A stretch of DNA of 64,000 bases from Curtobacterium flaccumfaciens (lineage in GTDB: Bacteria; Actinomycetota; Actinomycetes; Actinomycetales; Microbacteriaceae). Numbering within the stretch: position 1 is the stretch's first letter; each line of letters opens with the position of its first letter. Under the pieces are notes generated by a model. That model saw only the letters and a list, made by a program, of their open reading frames with translations, made no database searches and was not told where the DNA came from. Made by a program: the position numbers and the translations under genes. Of the stretch, positions 39,168-49,811 are shown piece by piece. The stretch covers positions 682,001 through 746,000 of the forward strand of contig CP121450.1 of the NCBI GenBank assembly GCA_029689965.1. The letters run 5' to 3'.

Positions 39168-40458
39168 TGGACAGAAGTACTTCCCTGTCCAGCGAAGTGT
39201 GGATCGGCGTCGTTCCGGAAGGATGGAGCGTAGAGCCGCTCGGCCGCTGGTTTAGGGAACGGAAGACCACGGTCAGTGACGCCGATTTCGCGCCACTCTC
39301 CGTCACCATGCAGGGAATCGTCCCCAGCTCGACAACGTGGCGAAGACCAACAACAACGCGAACCGGAAGCTCGTTCTCAAGGGAGACTTTGCCATCAACA
39401 GCCGCTCCGACCGCAAGGGCTCGGCTGGCATGTCTGGGCTGGACGGCAGCGTCTCGGTGATCACTACGGTGCTGCAACCACGCGGCCTGAACCCGAGGTT
39501 CACGCATCACCTACTTCGGAGTCGCCCCTTCCAGGAGGAGTTTTACCGATGGGGCCACGGGATCGTTGACGACCTCTGGAGCACCAAATGGTCGGACATG
39601 AAATCTATCAAGATCCCGGTGCCGCCCGAGCCCGAACAGCGGGCGATTGCGGACTATCTGGATCGGGAGACGGCGCAAATCGACGCGTTCATCGCGAAGA
39701 ACGAGGAACTCATCACCCTCCTCACCGAACGCCGCGCCGCAACGATCACATATGCGCTGACCTCAGGGCTTGATGACAGCGCCGGAGGTCAAGATGAGCC
39801 GCGAATAGGTGCGATCCCGGCACGCTGGGAGGTGATGCCCCTTCGCTATCTGCTGCGGCGGATCGAGCAAGGCGTGAGTCCTCAGGCTGAGAGTGGGCTC
39901 GCGGAAGGCGATAACCAGTTTGGGGTACTCAAAGCCGGCTGTGTTAACGGCGGGGTCTATCGGCCGACCGAGCACAAGCTACTTCCAGCCGGGTTCGACT
40001 TCGATCGGTCGCTTCTCGTTCGCCCTGGGGACCTCCTCATCAATCGCGCGAGCGGAAGCGTTCAGCTGCTCGGGTCGGCGGCAATTGCCACCGAGAGTGC
40101 GTATCGTCTGATTCTCTCGGATAAGACCTTCAGAATCGTTCCGACTGCTCGTACGTCTCGCAACTACCTGTATTGGCTGCTCAATTCACGGATGTACCGC
40201 GAGCAGGTTGAGGCGAGCGTGAGTGGTGCTGACGGGCTCGCGAACAACCTTTCGCAGGCCAACCTTCGGCGGTTCATGGTGCCAGTACCGACGCAGAAGG
40301 AACAGGAACAGATTAGCTTTCATCTCAAGGATCGATGCGCGAAAATCGATAGGTCCATTGCGACTGCACGTCGCAGCGTCAGCCTGGCTCAGGAGCGCCG
40401 TGCGGCTCTAATATCGGCTGCGGTGACCGGGAAAATCAATGTGGGGGTGGCTGCATGA
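39164..40458 (+). CDS. hsdS: Type I restriction-modification system, specificity subunit (frameshift)
   Basis: Gives the complex its DNA target. It starts at GTG 39164 or ATG 39167, overlapping hsdM. Two target-recognition domains are each followed by a conserved helix: IPVPPEPEQRAIADYLDRETAQIDAFI cut across the first, and VPVPTQKEQEQISFHL in the second, with the second half opening IPARWEVMPLRYLL. One C is missing from a C run at 39322-39325 (VP-QLDNVAKTNNN). Corrected length is about 431 residues. The stop overlaps the ATG of hsdR, so M, S and R are in one operon. Confidence 0.92.
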
Positions 40459-43400
40459 GCGGTGTTGCTGGAGCACATCTGGAGTCGGGGCTGGAGACCG
40501 AGATCGCCGAACATCTCGCGGCGAACGGATGGCTGTACTCGCCAACCGACGCCGGGTACGACCGCGAACTCGCACTGTTCTCCGAGGACGTCCTCGGCTG
40601 GCTGGAGGACTCACAGCCTGCCGAATACGAGACGGTCGTACGGCCGACTGATACGGACGCTCAGCGTGACGCGGCGGCCCAAAGCATCCTGACACGTCTG
40701 GCGAAGTCTCTGGATCTAGATCCGTTGAAGAACGGTGGGACGATCCGCATCCTGCACGAGGGCTTCTCGATGGTGCCGCTGCACGGGGGTGCGGTCAGGT
40801 TCCGGGTGGCGCAGTTCCGGCCAGCAACCACTCAGAACCCAGACACCCTGGCGGCATACGCGAAGATGCGGGTGCGGGTGATGCGCCAGGTGCATTACTC
40901 GGTGAAGCATCCGAATAAGGCATTGGATCTGGCGCTGTTCGTCAACGGGATCCCGGTCGCGACGGTCGAGTTGAAGACGGACTTCACGCAGCCAATCGAG
41001 AACGCCGTGGATCAGTACCGGTTCGACCGGTCGCCGGCAGGTGAGCGGTTGTTCGGGTTCGCGAAGCGGTCGCTTGTGCATTTCGTGGTGTCGAACTCCG
41101 AGGTGCGGATGACGACCAGGCTCGCCGGAGCCGCCACTCGGTTCCTGCCCTTCAACAAGGGTGCGGACGAGGGGCGGGGAACCCCGTCAACCCGAACGGA
41201 TCGGCCTCATCGTACTTCTGGGAAGAGATACTCCAGCGCGACACCTGGCTGCAACTGCTGGGGACGTTCGTGCACTTGCAGGTCGAAACCGATGTCGACC
41301 CGGACACAGGCAAGAAGACAAGAGCGCAGAAGGTGCTGTTCCCCGTTATCACCAGTGGCGCGCCGTGACCCGGCTGGTTGAGGCGGCGCGGACCGAGGGG
41401 GCTGGGAAACGGTACCTCGTGCAGCATTCGGCGGGGTCGGGGAAGACGAACTCGATCTCCTGGCTCGCCCACCGCCTCTCCCAGCTGCATGACGACGAGA
41501 ACCAGCGAGTATTCGACACAGTTGTCGTGGTCACCGACCGCACCGTGCTGGACAAGCAACTGCAGGACGCGATCGCACAGTTCGAGAAGCAGGCCGGCGT
41601 GGTGCAGTCCATCACGAAAGATGGGGGTGAGTCGAAGTCGAAGCAGCTCGCCGCGGCACTTACCGGTGGCAAGAACATCGTGATCGTGACGATTCAGTCG
41701 TTCGAGGCGCTGATCACCGCTATCCAGACCCTACCTGAGCTGAAGGGGCGCCGATTCGCGGTGATCGCGGACGAGGCTCATTCGTCGCAGACTGGGTCGA
41801 CGGCTGGAGCGTTGACGAAGGTGCTGTCTCCAGATGAGCAGGCCGCCGTCGCTGAAGGGGCCCCATCGACTCGGACGCGTACCTGCAGTGGGCTATGTCG
41901 GTCACTGCATCGGCGCCGAATCTCTCCTACTTCGCGTTTACCGCCACTCCGAAAGCGAAAACCCTGGAGCTGTTCGGCCGAGTGCCCGAAGGGGCAGGGC
42001 CGGATGCGACTCCTGAGCCGTTCGACCTGTACTCGATGCAGCAGGCGATCGAGGAGGGCTTCATCCTCGACGTGTTGCAGAACTACACCCCGTACAGGGT
42101 GGCGTGGAAGCTGCAACACCCCGACGGCGACTACGACGCTGCCGGTGAGGTTGACGAGTCAATCGCGGTGAAGGCGCTCGTCCGCTATGTGCGGCTGCAC
42201 CCGACGAACATCAGCCAGAAGGCCAAGATCGTCGTTGACCACTTCCGCACCTTCGTGCAGCCGCTGCTGGACGGCAAGGCGAAGGCGATGGTCGTCACCG
42301 GGTCACGGCTCGAGGCCGTGCGGTGGAAGAAGTACCTCGACAGCTGACATCACCGATGCGGGCGTACTGGGTGTGCGGTCGTTGGTGGCGTTCTCCGGCA
42401 CGGTCGAGGACCCGACGACGTCGGCGAGGGGCTAACGGAACGGACCCAGAACCCTGGGGTGCAGTCGGATCTCGCGGAGGCGTTCAAGCCGGCCACCTTC
42501 AACGTGATGATCGTTGCGGAAAAGTTCCAGACCGGCTTCGACCAGCCTCGCTTGGTCGCGATGTACGTCGACAAAAGCTTGGCGGGGTGCAAGCCGTGCA
42601 GACGCTGTCCCGGCTGAACCGCACTCATCCGGGCAAGAACAAGACGTATGTCCTCGACTTTGTCAACGACCCACGGGAGGTGCTGGACGCATTCCTCCCG
42701 TACTACCGGAAGGCAACGCTCACCGCGACGACCGATCCAAACCTCATCTACGACCTCGTGGCGAAGCTCGACTCGGCCGGGATCTACGACATGACCGAGG
42801 TGGAGCAGGCGTTCGATGCCGCGCTCGCTGGCGGGCTCAATGCGAACTCGAAGGTGTCCGCGGCGACCGCGCCGGCAGTGGACCGGTTCCAGAAGCGGTG
42901 GGTCGCGGCAGTGCTTGATGACGATAAGGACGAACAGGACGAACTGCGGCTGTTCAAGGCGGACGTGGGGAACTTCGTGAAGTTCTACGACTTCATTTCT
43001 CAAGCCCGCAACCTCGAAGACACCGACTTGCCTCGCCGGCACTACTTTTCCGCCGTATCCTGCCGCAACTCTCGACCGCGACGATCCTCGAACCGGTGGA
43101 CATTTCGGATGTAACCCTCGTGGGCTACAAGATCAGCGCCGGTGAAGCCGTGAAGCTGAACCTCGAGCAGGGGTCCGCGCTGGATCCGATCAGCGCGATC
43201 GGGTCGGGCGCGATCCACGAGAAGCACCGCAGCGCCCTCGAGGAGATCATCCAGAAACTCAACGAACGCCTTGGCGACAAGTACGGCGTCGGCGTCATCG
43301 ACCTTCAGATGAACCACATCGTCGGCAAGCTCGCGCTCGACGAGGATCTCAAGGGCCAGGCATCGGTGAACACCGCACAGCAGTTCGCAGAGTCCCGGCC

Positions 43401-43549
43401 CTGCCAAAGGCATTCACCAAGGCACTGCTAGGGGTGCGGAGGAAACCCCGGCGTTCATCGACGACCTTTTCACGAACAGCAGCCTGTTCGGTGAGCTTGG
43501 AAGAGCACTGCCGGCCATGCTGTACGAGTACCTGAAGAAGCTCGCTTAA
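40455..43549 (+). CDS. hsdR: Type I restriction-modification system, restriction subunit (about nine frameshifts)
   Basis: Translocating endonuclease subunit. From ATG 40455 the N-terminal nuclease domain has VNGIPVATVELKTDF (ExK). The motor has Walker A VQHSAGSGKTNSISW, DEAH box FAVIADEAHSSQTG, motif III YFAFTATPKAKTLELFG and late motor motifs VAEKFQTGFDQPRLV and VQTLSRLNRTHPGKNKTYVLDF. Frame breaks lie near 41173, 41342, 41861, 42345, 42415, 42570, 43030, 43396 and 43432; most are single G or C losses. The C-terminus reads FIDDLFTNSSLFGELGRALPA cut short before the stop at 43549. Corrected length is about 1,030 residues, normal for HsdR. Confidence 0.9.
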
Positions 43550-43858
43550 GCCCGAGTGAGTCAGTGGCTAAATCAATGGGAATGCGCCTTCATGCCACCG
43601 ATGCAGGTGCCGATCTCACTAAGCGGACGCGAGGATCAGGGCGCGCAGTGATGCAAACGCCCTCGCGGCCGAAGTGAACGAGTCAACCGAAACCGCAGCA
43701 GTCAGCTGGGCTGGGACGCGCCGCTGCAACCCGGTCGAGGTCGAGAGAGACCATCGCAACGCGAGGATGTCACCGCTACTGTTGCCGCCGAACGGACAGC
43801 TTCCACACGGAGCTTGATTCGTTCGAGCCGATGGGCTTATTCATAGAACAGGGAGCAC
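43550..43858. other. Intergenic region between hsdR and the RES gene
   Basis: No gene or clear terminator is seen. Codon-like character is lost. Confidence 0.4.
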
Positions 43859-45087
43859 ATGGACGAGGACAGTTCCACCGCGACGACGATTGAGGGATCA
43901 GTGTGCTTGTCGCACATCATCGATGCGTCCCTCCTCACAGAAGTCGGCGTCGCCACCGACCGCGAATGCACTGTCTGTGGCCGCGCTGAAGCCGCATGCG
44001 AGCCGGCATTTGCTGTGCAGTGGGACGCGGTCATGGAGCCATTCATGCGCGCGTTCTGGCGCGAGTACGAACGACCCGAGACAGCACCGACACCGAGCGA
44101 CCTTGAAGAAACAGACTGGGCCGTAGGTTACCTCTCGCAGTGGGCGTTCGAGACTCGGTTCATCGAGACGATCGGGCCGCTGATCTCAGGGGCAATCACT
44201 GTTGACGAGGCGAGCACCTTCGGCGCGGCAGTCAGTGCCGATGGCCTCAGCCACGAGCGGGAAACGTTTGAATCGACCGTCAAGCACGAAAGCCGTTTCG
44301 TTTTCATGGGTAGCGACGGTCCGAGCGCAGACGTGCAGGACTTTCTTCGCAAGCTTGGGCAACTTGCGAGCGACGAAAGTGGCCTCGTCAGTTACCTCCT
44401 GCCCGAGCACCCGCTGTATCGGGCACGTACAGTTGACTACTCGTGGCCCAACGAGGCGACCCTTCCGACGTCAGGCGCTGCGCTCGGCCCTGCTCCAGCA
44501 GACCTTGCAGCTGCGAATCGCATGTCCCCAGCAGGGATTCCCATGTTTTACGTGGCAGAGGACGAGGCCACGGCGCTAAACGAGGTCGCCGCTTTCAGTG
44601 TCGCGCAGCATGCCGTAGTCGGTGCGTTCTATCCAACCCGACCGCTTCGGATGCTTGACCTGCGCACTGCCACGGCATTTGCCTCTCCCTTCGACGAAGA
44701 ACACCTCGACCTGCGCATCCTTCTGCTGTTCCTTGACGAGTTCCGGCAAACAATCAGTCGGCCAATTGTGCCGGACGGGCGCCAGCACATTGACTACGTC
44801 CCGACGCGGGTCGTCGCCGAGTTTTCCGGCGCGCTGTTACCCCTCGGTTGGACGGCATCGCGTTCGCCAGTGCGCACACTGGCGACTCGAACTGCGTGAT
44901 CTTCGCCACTGCAGACAACGTTGCCGAACGCGAATATGCACAGGTCGAACAAGCGGCCAAGCCCTTAGCGTCAGGCACCTCGCCCGATGAACTGCTTCTG
45001 ACTCTCGACCCATCAAGTGTTGTGCTGCGCCGTCTGATCCATCGAGTCGACTATGAGCCCGTCGCGGGTTTCGATGGAAGGCAATGA
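43859..45087 (+). CDS. HEPN/RES-type NAD+-degrading toxin-like protein (frameshift)
   Basis: From ATG 43859. The N-terminal domain carries Cys residues in VCLSHIIDASL and RECTVCGRAEAACEP, followed by a helical part (DWAVGYLSQWAFETRFIET), as in the HEPN/RES-N-terminal family. The C-terminal RES domain shows HPLYRARTVDY (conserved Arg), LGPAPADLAAANRMSPAGIP and FYVAEDEATALNEV (conserved Glu). One missing base near 44840 shifts the frame; the rest reads RLDGIAFASAHTGDSNCVIF, the conserved end of RES. RES domains phosphorolyse NAD+. Usual toxins have a Xre partner; none is adjacent, so this larger form may be a stand-alone defence effector. Corrected length is about 410 residues. Confidence 0.78.
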
Positions 45088-45306
45088 ATGGGATTTGATG
45101 GCAAAAAGTGGCTGCTCTCCCCAGCTCCGGTGCAAGTCGAGTTGTCGGAGTAGGATGCGCTGTTTTGACGGTCTGAGCGTAGTTTGCTCGTGAGGATCTG
45201 AAGAGGGGCGGAGTAACATCGCTTCGGGCTACGAGACCCCAGCATGTAGGGCCGCATTAGGCTGCGGCGAGAATCGGAAGACGGGGAAACGGCAACGCAT
45301 CAGAGC

Positions 45307-45995
45307 GTGCAAATACCAGCCGAGGCGATAAGCTACGTGTTCCGTACGGATGGCATAAAAGCTGGTCGCACATCGGCCAGAGCACTCGACTGGACCCGGA
45401 GCACGTTTCGGGTTACCTCGACAGCGGCGACTTCATCCGGTAGGTCCTTGAACGCCGCGGGCCGGGCGGTCTCCTCAAACAGATCCCTTCCCCGGCGACC
45501 AGCCAGCTCGAACTGCACTACGTCGAGATGGTGTGCATCGCTGAGGCTCGTCGCGATGAACGCCAACTCCTCAACGGAGACCTCGGCGGGCCGCGGCCGT
45601 TCACTGCTGTGCAGAGAGCGTTGTGGGACGTCGCACCCGAGGTGATGCGAGTTGTAGACGACCCGAAGCGATTTCATCGCGCTCTCCTGAAGTATCCCGA
45701 TGTGGATGAGCGGGCGATCCTTAATGCGGGAAGCACGTCGGATGACGAGTTCTACGCTGGCCTCGAACGCGACCTCCTCGCGTCGCAGCATCTGACGTAT
45801 GCCTGTCCGACGTGCCTCCACGAGTGGGCGAGGTATGCCGGACGAACTCGAAATCACCGACCGAGCCCCGTCGGCCGGCACGCAATCACGGGAAGCGGCC
45901 GCACCAGACGGTCTGATCGGAGCGTCCCCTCCCGGCCGAACCAGCGCGCTGTCGACGTGCGTACGACGACTGGCCTTCCCGGCAGCCGATCGTGA
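45307..45995 (+). CDS. Unrecognised protein, broken by a frameshift and an in-frame TAG
   Basis: From GTG 45307 (QIPAEAISYVFRTDGIKAG), with one missing base near 45364, it continues SHIGQSTRLDPEHVSGYLDS, which resembles a helix-turn-helix, then meets TAG at 45441-45443. After it the same frame gives QLELHYVEMVCIAEARRDE, DLGGPRPFTAVQRALWDV and a CPTC zinc-like pair in LTYACPTCLHEWARYAG. Beyond about 45840 the sequence loses character, so the true end is unclear. I do not recognise a family. It may be a decayed gene or carry several sequence errors. Confidence 0.4.
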
Positions 45996-46080
45996 ACCAG
46001 ACGCCAGCCAGCGCTCACACCACCACGACCAGCTTCGGCACCTTGTGGGCGTCGAACATAGTCACCCTAGGCTGGTCAAC

Positions 46081-46515
46081 ATGGAAGAATCAGTCGACCA
46101 GCAGTTGATTGCGCTGTTGCAGGACACACGTGCAGAGCCTCGGGCCGCTGGCACTCATCTCGCGGTTGAGCGTTATCTTGCCGAGCTTGTGGGTGGCCAG
46201 CAGGCCCAGCGCATCTCGGATTCCGGCCCGGACATTCTCGTGGGGCGGGAGGATGCTCGGCCCCTCGCCATTGAGCTGAAGGTGCTCAGTCGCCGGTCTT
46301 TCCCGAAGAATTTCCGAAATCGCGTGTCAGAGATGCTGGCGGACTCGGTGCGAATCCGCCGCTCTTTTCGCGACGAGGCAAGTGTCGCGGCCGTGGTCCT
46401 TCTCTACGGAGACGCCAATGGCGTGTACGCCGGCCAGAATCCTGGCAGTTTGCTTCTGAGCTGGCGTCTCAGCTTGTTCGAGCCGATGACGGTGTGGGAT
46501 TTGACTCTGTGCTAG
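46081..46515 (+). CDS. Small PD-(D/E)XK nuclease-like protein
   Basis: 144 residues from ATG 46081 (MEESVDQQLIALLQDTRAE). A helical N-terminus is followed by a nuclease-like core: SDSGPDILVG (Asp) and PLAIELKVLSRR (ExK), then a basic region RSFPKNFRNRVSEML and a hydrophobic strand AAVVLLYGDA. The D...ExK pattern fits PD-(D/E)XK nucleases; the family is otherwise unknown to me. It overlaps, or lies within 20 bases of, the glycosyltransferase-like gene, so the two form an operon. Confidence 0.6.
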   Translation: MEESVDQQLIALLQDTRAEPRAAGTHLAVERYLAELVGGQQAQRISDSGPDILVGREDARPLAIELKVLSRRSFPKNFRNRVSEMLADSVRIRRSFRDEASVAAVVLLYGDANGVYAGQNPGSLLLSWRLSLFEPMTVWDLTLC

Positions 46516-47879
46516 TTGGTACTGCAGCCACTGTGATGGAGTGGCAGTTCTTCACCGCAGGTTCGGACGGTGATCTCCCAGTGTCAGGGCATCCGCGCTC
46601 TGCGCGAGAGGCGCTAAACCTACTAACGACGACGCGCCCCGTTCCGCTCCAACGCCCTATGAGTGCGCGAACGCGGGGATTTCACCGGTGCTTGCTCGTT
46701 GCCGATGAGTGGCGTTCGGGGCGCGGCGGCATCTCTACGGTGAATCGGGAGTTAGCGATCGCCCTAGCCGCCGCGGGTGTTGACTCGGCGGTGATGGTTC
46801 CGCAGGCTTCACCGGAAGATATCAAGGCCGCCTCCGATGTCGATGTTGCGCTCGTGACTCCGGCCCGAGTGCCGGGTTTGACTGATCGCGAGACACTGCT
46901 CCTTCGTCCGGTCTTCGCGGACCAGTCGTGGATACCTGACGTTATCATCGGGCACGGGCGTGTTCTCGGTCCTTACGCGGCTGCTCAACAGCAACAGTTT
47001 TTCCCCAGGCGAGTCGCGTGCATTTCGTACACACGGACGCCGAACAGCTTGAGTCGGCGAAGGAAGAAGCTCGGCGGGGGATCGCGCATGTCAGATTCGG
47101 ACGCCCGGCGGCGATTGGAGCAGCAACTCGCGCAGTCGGCGCACCTCGTTGTCGGCGTAGGCCCCCTGCTTGCCGCGAGTATTCGGGACGACCTCATTGG
47201 CCGGGAGCCCACGACCCATGTGATCTGCTTGATGCCTGGCTTGCGTGAAACGTTCGACGTCAGTACCGCTCTCACTCCCGTGCGGAACCATGTGTTGATC
47301 GTGGGCCGCGCGGATGATTTTCACTCGAAGGGCATAGATATCGCTGCCGAAGCGATGCTCAAGGTCGCCGACGCGTGGCCATCAAACAAATCGCATCGTC
47401 CTGTCCTCATCATCAGGGGTGTCCCCGACGACGCGGCTACGGAAGTCAAGGCTCGTCTCGACCGAATTCTGGAAGGGCGCGTGAACTTTCATCTGCGTCC
47501 TTTCACCGATACGGAGGCAGACGTCACGCAAGACCTCGCGCAAGCGCGCGTACTGTTGATGCCGTCCCGACATGAGGGCTTCGGGCTTGCCGCGTATGAA
47601 GCGATCGCGAGTGGTGTCCCGGTGATCATCAGCGCGGAGTCGGGCCTCGCGGAGTTCCTGCGCGACTCGGCAATCGACACAAGCCCTTCTTCGATTGCGT
47701 CAACGAGTGATTCACTGACCCGGCTTGCAGTGGATGTGTGGGCCGACGCGATTCAAGGTGTGCTCGACGCCCCGGACGTGGCGCGCGCTCAGGCGATCGT
47801 TCTTCGCGATTCGGTAGCCGGTCTGGTGAACTGGGCAGACTCCGTCGCGAAGCTCCGCGCTTCGTTTCCGTCGCCTTGA
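46494..47879 (+). CDS. GT4-like glycosyltransferase coupled to a nuclease-like gene
   Basis: 461 residues from GTG 46494; ATG 46536 (MEWQFFTAGSDGDLPV) is an equally good start. After a 60-residue N-terminal stretch, GT-B fold halves follow: GRGGISTVNRELAIALAAAGVD (N-terminal nucleotide-sugar fold), then HVLIVGRADDFHSKGIDIAAEA and the donor-binding motif EGFGLAAYEAIASGVPVI, with the two Glu residues of GT4. No other sugar or cell-wall genes are nearby, and it sits among defence genes next to a nuclease-like gene. A role in a conflict system rather than glycan synthesis is therefore possible (inference). Confidence 0.75.
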   Translation: MGFDSVLVGTAATVMEWQFFTAGSDGDLPVSGHPRSAREALNLLTTTRPVPLQRPMSARTRGFHRCLLVADEWRSGRGGISTVNRELAIALAAAGVDSAVMVPQASPEDIKAASDVDVALVTPARVPGLTDRETLLLRPVFADQSWIPDVIIGHGRVLGPYAAAQQQQFFPRRVACISYTRTPNSLSRRRKKLGGGSRMSDSDARRRLEQQLAQSAHLVVGVGPLLAASIRDDLIGREPTTHVICLMPGLRETFDVSTALTPVRNHVLIVGRADDFHSKGIDIAAEAMLKVADAWPSNKSHRPVLIIRGVPDDAATEVKARLDRILEGRVNFHLRPFTDTEADVTQDLAQARVLLMPSRHEGFGLAAYEAIASGVPVIISAESGLAEFLRDSAIDTSPSSIASTSDSLTRLAVDVWADAIQGVLDAPDVARAQAIVLRDSVAGLVNWADSVAKLRASFPSP

Positions 47880-48374
47880 AAATGTGAGGGCTGCCGAACA
47901 GTCGGAGGCGACGAAGGCCAGGTTCGCGGACACGCCGAGGAACGTGGCGGTCCACGGAGGGGCGGGTGCAGGAACAATGTGGTGCAGGTGGCGGTCCGAC
48001 GTTCACCGGAGTTCGGGGTTGAGTAGCGCGTGGGCGGGCCGGCTGCTCCATTCCCATTGCTAGCCGACGCGAGATGCGTCGGCGCAAACGTAGACGCGGT
48101 CGGCACAGCCGAGGACTTCGAGCATGTGGACTCGGCCGACCTCGCTGTCGTCGTCGATATCGGAGAACGGGCCGTTCACGGCCCAGGGGCTCCGGTCGGT
48201 TCGGGACCGGATGATGTTTTGTGGTTCTCGGAGCGTGTCGAGCGGTTCCCATACGGCGTTCGAGTTGATGCGCGGCACCAGAAGCTCTCCGGTCTGCGTC
48301 GCCGCTCGAGAAGCCTGATCGTCGCCAGCCTGTGTCGGTTGTCCGACCTACGATCGGACAAACGAGGAGGCATC
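47880..48374. other. Intergenic region with a doubtful small minus-strand frame
   Basis: Only one open frame here (48060-48278, minus) has protein-like composition. The rest shows nothing recognisable. A ribosome site GAGGAGG just before 48375 belongs to the next gene. Confidence 0.4.
48060..48278 (-). CDS. Doubtful small protein
   Basis: 72 codons from an ATG at 48278: NAVWEPLDTLREPQNIIRSR, then SDIDDDSEVGRVHMLEVLG. The composition is plausible but there is no family, no clear ribosome site, and it could be a gene fragment. Confidence 0.25.
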   Translation of the reverse strand: MPRINSNAVWEPLDTLREPQNIIRSRTDRSPWAVNGPFSDIDDDSEVGRVHMLEVLGCADRVYVCADASRVG

Positions 48375-48734
48375 ATGATCGACGCGGACGACGGCCGAGC
48401 GGAACGGCTCGCCCAGTGGATCCGGCAGCTCCCCCTTGCGGACCGGGCCCACCTCACCGGAACGACCGTCGTGCTCGAGAGGATCCGCCAGCGACGGGGA
48501 GCCTCGCTCCCCCACCCGTACGACGAGGCGACACTACGCGAGGCGCCGCTCCCCCGCGCCGCAGCAGCAGAAGCTCGCCGCATCGCCACGCTCTATGCGG
48601 TGGCGCCCCCGCACCTCGGTCCGGACGGCATCGACGACCACCAGCGGATCGCGAACTTCTGCCAGTCACTCGCCGACACCGTCGAAGCTCGCATCCCCGG
48701 CGCTGCCGGTCCCCGTTCGGAGGGCACCGCATGA
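48375..48734 (+). CDS. Small helical protein translationally coupled to CHAT-2
   Basis: 119 residues from ATG 48375, preceded by GAGGAGG. Largely helical: RAERLAQWIRQLPLADRAHL, RAAAAEARRIATLYAVAPPH, DDHQRIANFCQSLADTVEAR. The stop (48732-48734) overlaps the ATG of the CHAT gene as ATGA, so the two proteins are made together and probably interact. In known conflict systems a small adaptor or effector-associated domain often precedes a CHAT protease. I do not recognise this family. Confidence 0.65.
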   Translation: MIDADDGRAERLAQWIRQLPLADRAHLTGTTVVLERIRQRRGASLPHPYDEATLREAPLPRAAAAEARRIATLYAVAPPHLGPDGIDDHQRIANFCQSLADTVEARIPGAAGPRSEGTA

Positions 48735-49811
48735 GCAGCTCATCGATTCGATCCCAGCTCGAGCGGAAACGCGCGCAGCGCGTCGCCGCTGAAAAGCACG
48801 CATCGACCGCGCGGTCGAAAGAGAAGCTCGAGACGGTCCGATGCAACTAAGGCGAGGACGTCGGCCGCTAAGGCGACCAACGACGCGACCCGGAAGTCCC
48901 GCCTACGAGAGGCCGACCGGTACGAGCACGATGCGAACGCAGCGGGTAAGGACGCAGCCACCTGGCAAGGCAAAGCAAGTGGCTACCTCAACGAGGAGGT
49001 TCGCCTACAGAAGCAGCTCTCCGACGCGGAAGCAGCGGAACGGAAGGCCGCGGACCGGAAACGGGACCAGGCGGACGCCGCATCTGAGCGTCGCCGAGCT
49101 GAGCAGGTCGCGGCAGCGAGCCGTGAGACGGATCGGTTGCGCCGCGAGATGACGACGAGGTTTGACACCCACGAACGGGCCATCGCGGAACTGCGGGCGC
49201 CGAAACAGGAGGCGCTGCGCGTTCTGATCCTCACGGCGTCCAGCCGTGACGACCTGCGAGTCGGGCGTGAGCAGAAACGTATTCAAGACGCTGTCCGCTT
49301 CGCATCGGGCAGGGACCACGTCGAGCTCGACGTTCGCCCCGCAGCACCCGGGAAGACCTCCTCAGCGGCCTCGCCCAGACGGTGCCCCATGTGTTGCACT
49401 TCTCGGGGCACGGCGACGAAAACCTCATCGTCTTCGAGGAAGACGTCGACTCACGGAACGCCGGCGCACCACTGCCGAGCCGCGTTCTCGGCCGAGCCCT
49501 GCAAGCCGTCGACGAGACGCCGCTCCTAGTGGTCCTGAACGCCTGCAGCACCGCTCGGCAAGCGGAACGACTCGTCGACGGCATCACGTCGTTCGCGATC
49601 GGCCACTCCGACTCGATCGGGGACGCCGACGCCATCAACTACGCCGCACGGTTCTACGCCTCGATCGCGGACGGGCAGTCCATCGGCGCCGCACACGAAC
49701 TCGCGGTCACCCTGTTGGAGATGATGGGCCTCCCCGGCCATGAGCTGCCAGCAGCTGTACGCGGCGGACGACCTCGAGCCGTTCGATGTGCGGCTGGTAC
49801 TCCCGGCGTGA
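48731..49811 (+). CDS. Coiled-coil CHAT-domain protease (CHAT-2; three frameshifts)
   Basis: Paralogue of CHAT-1 with the same order of parts. From ATG 48731 (MSSSSIRSQLERKRAQR) the coiled coil continues after a frame break near 48838 (ARTSAAKATNDATRKSRL). The CHAT domain starts at EALRVLILTASSRDDLRVG. After a missing G at 49349-49353 (CCCGGG for CCCGGGG) it shows the catalytic His in HVLHFSGHGDEN and Cys in LVVLNACSTARQ. A last break near 49750 leads to QLYAADDLEPFDVRLVLPA and a stop at 49811. Corrected length is about 360 residues. It is coupled to the small gene upstream. Confidence 0.8.
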
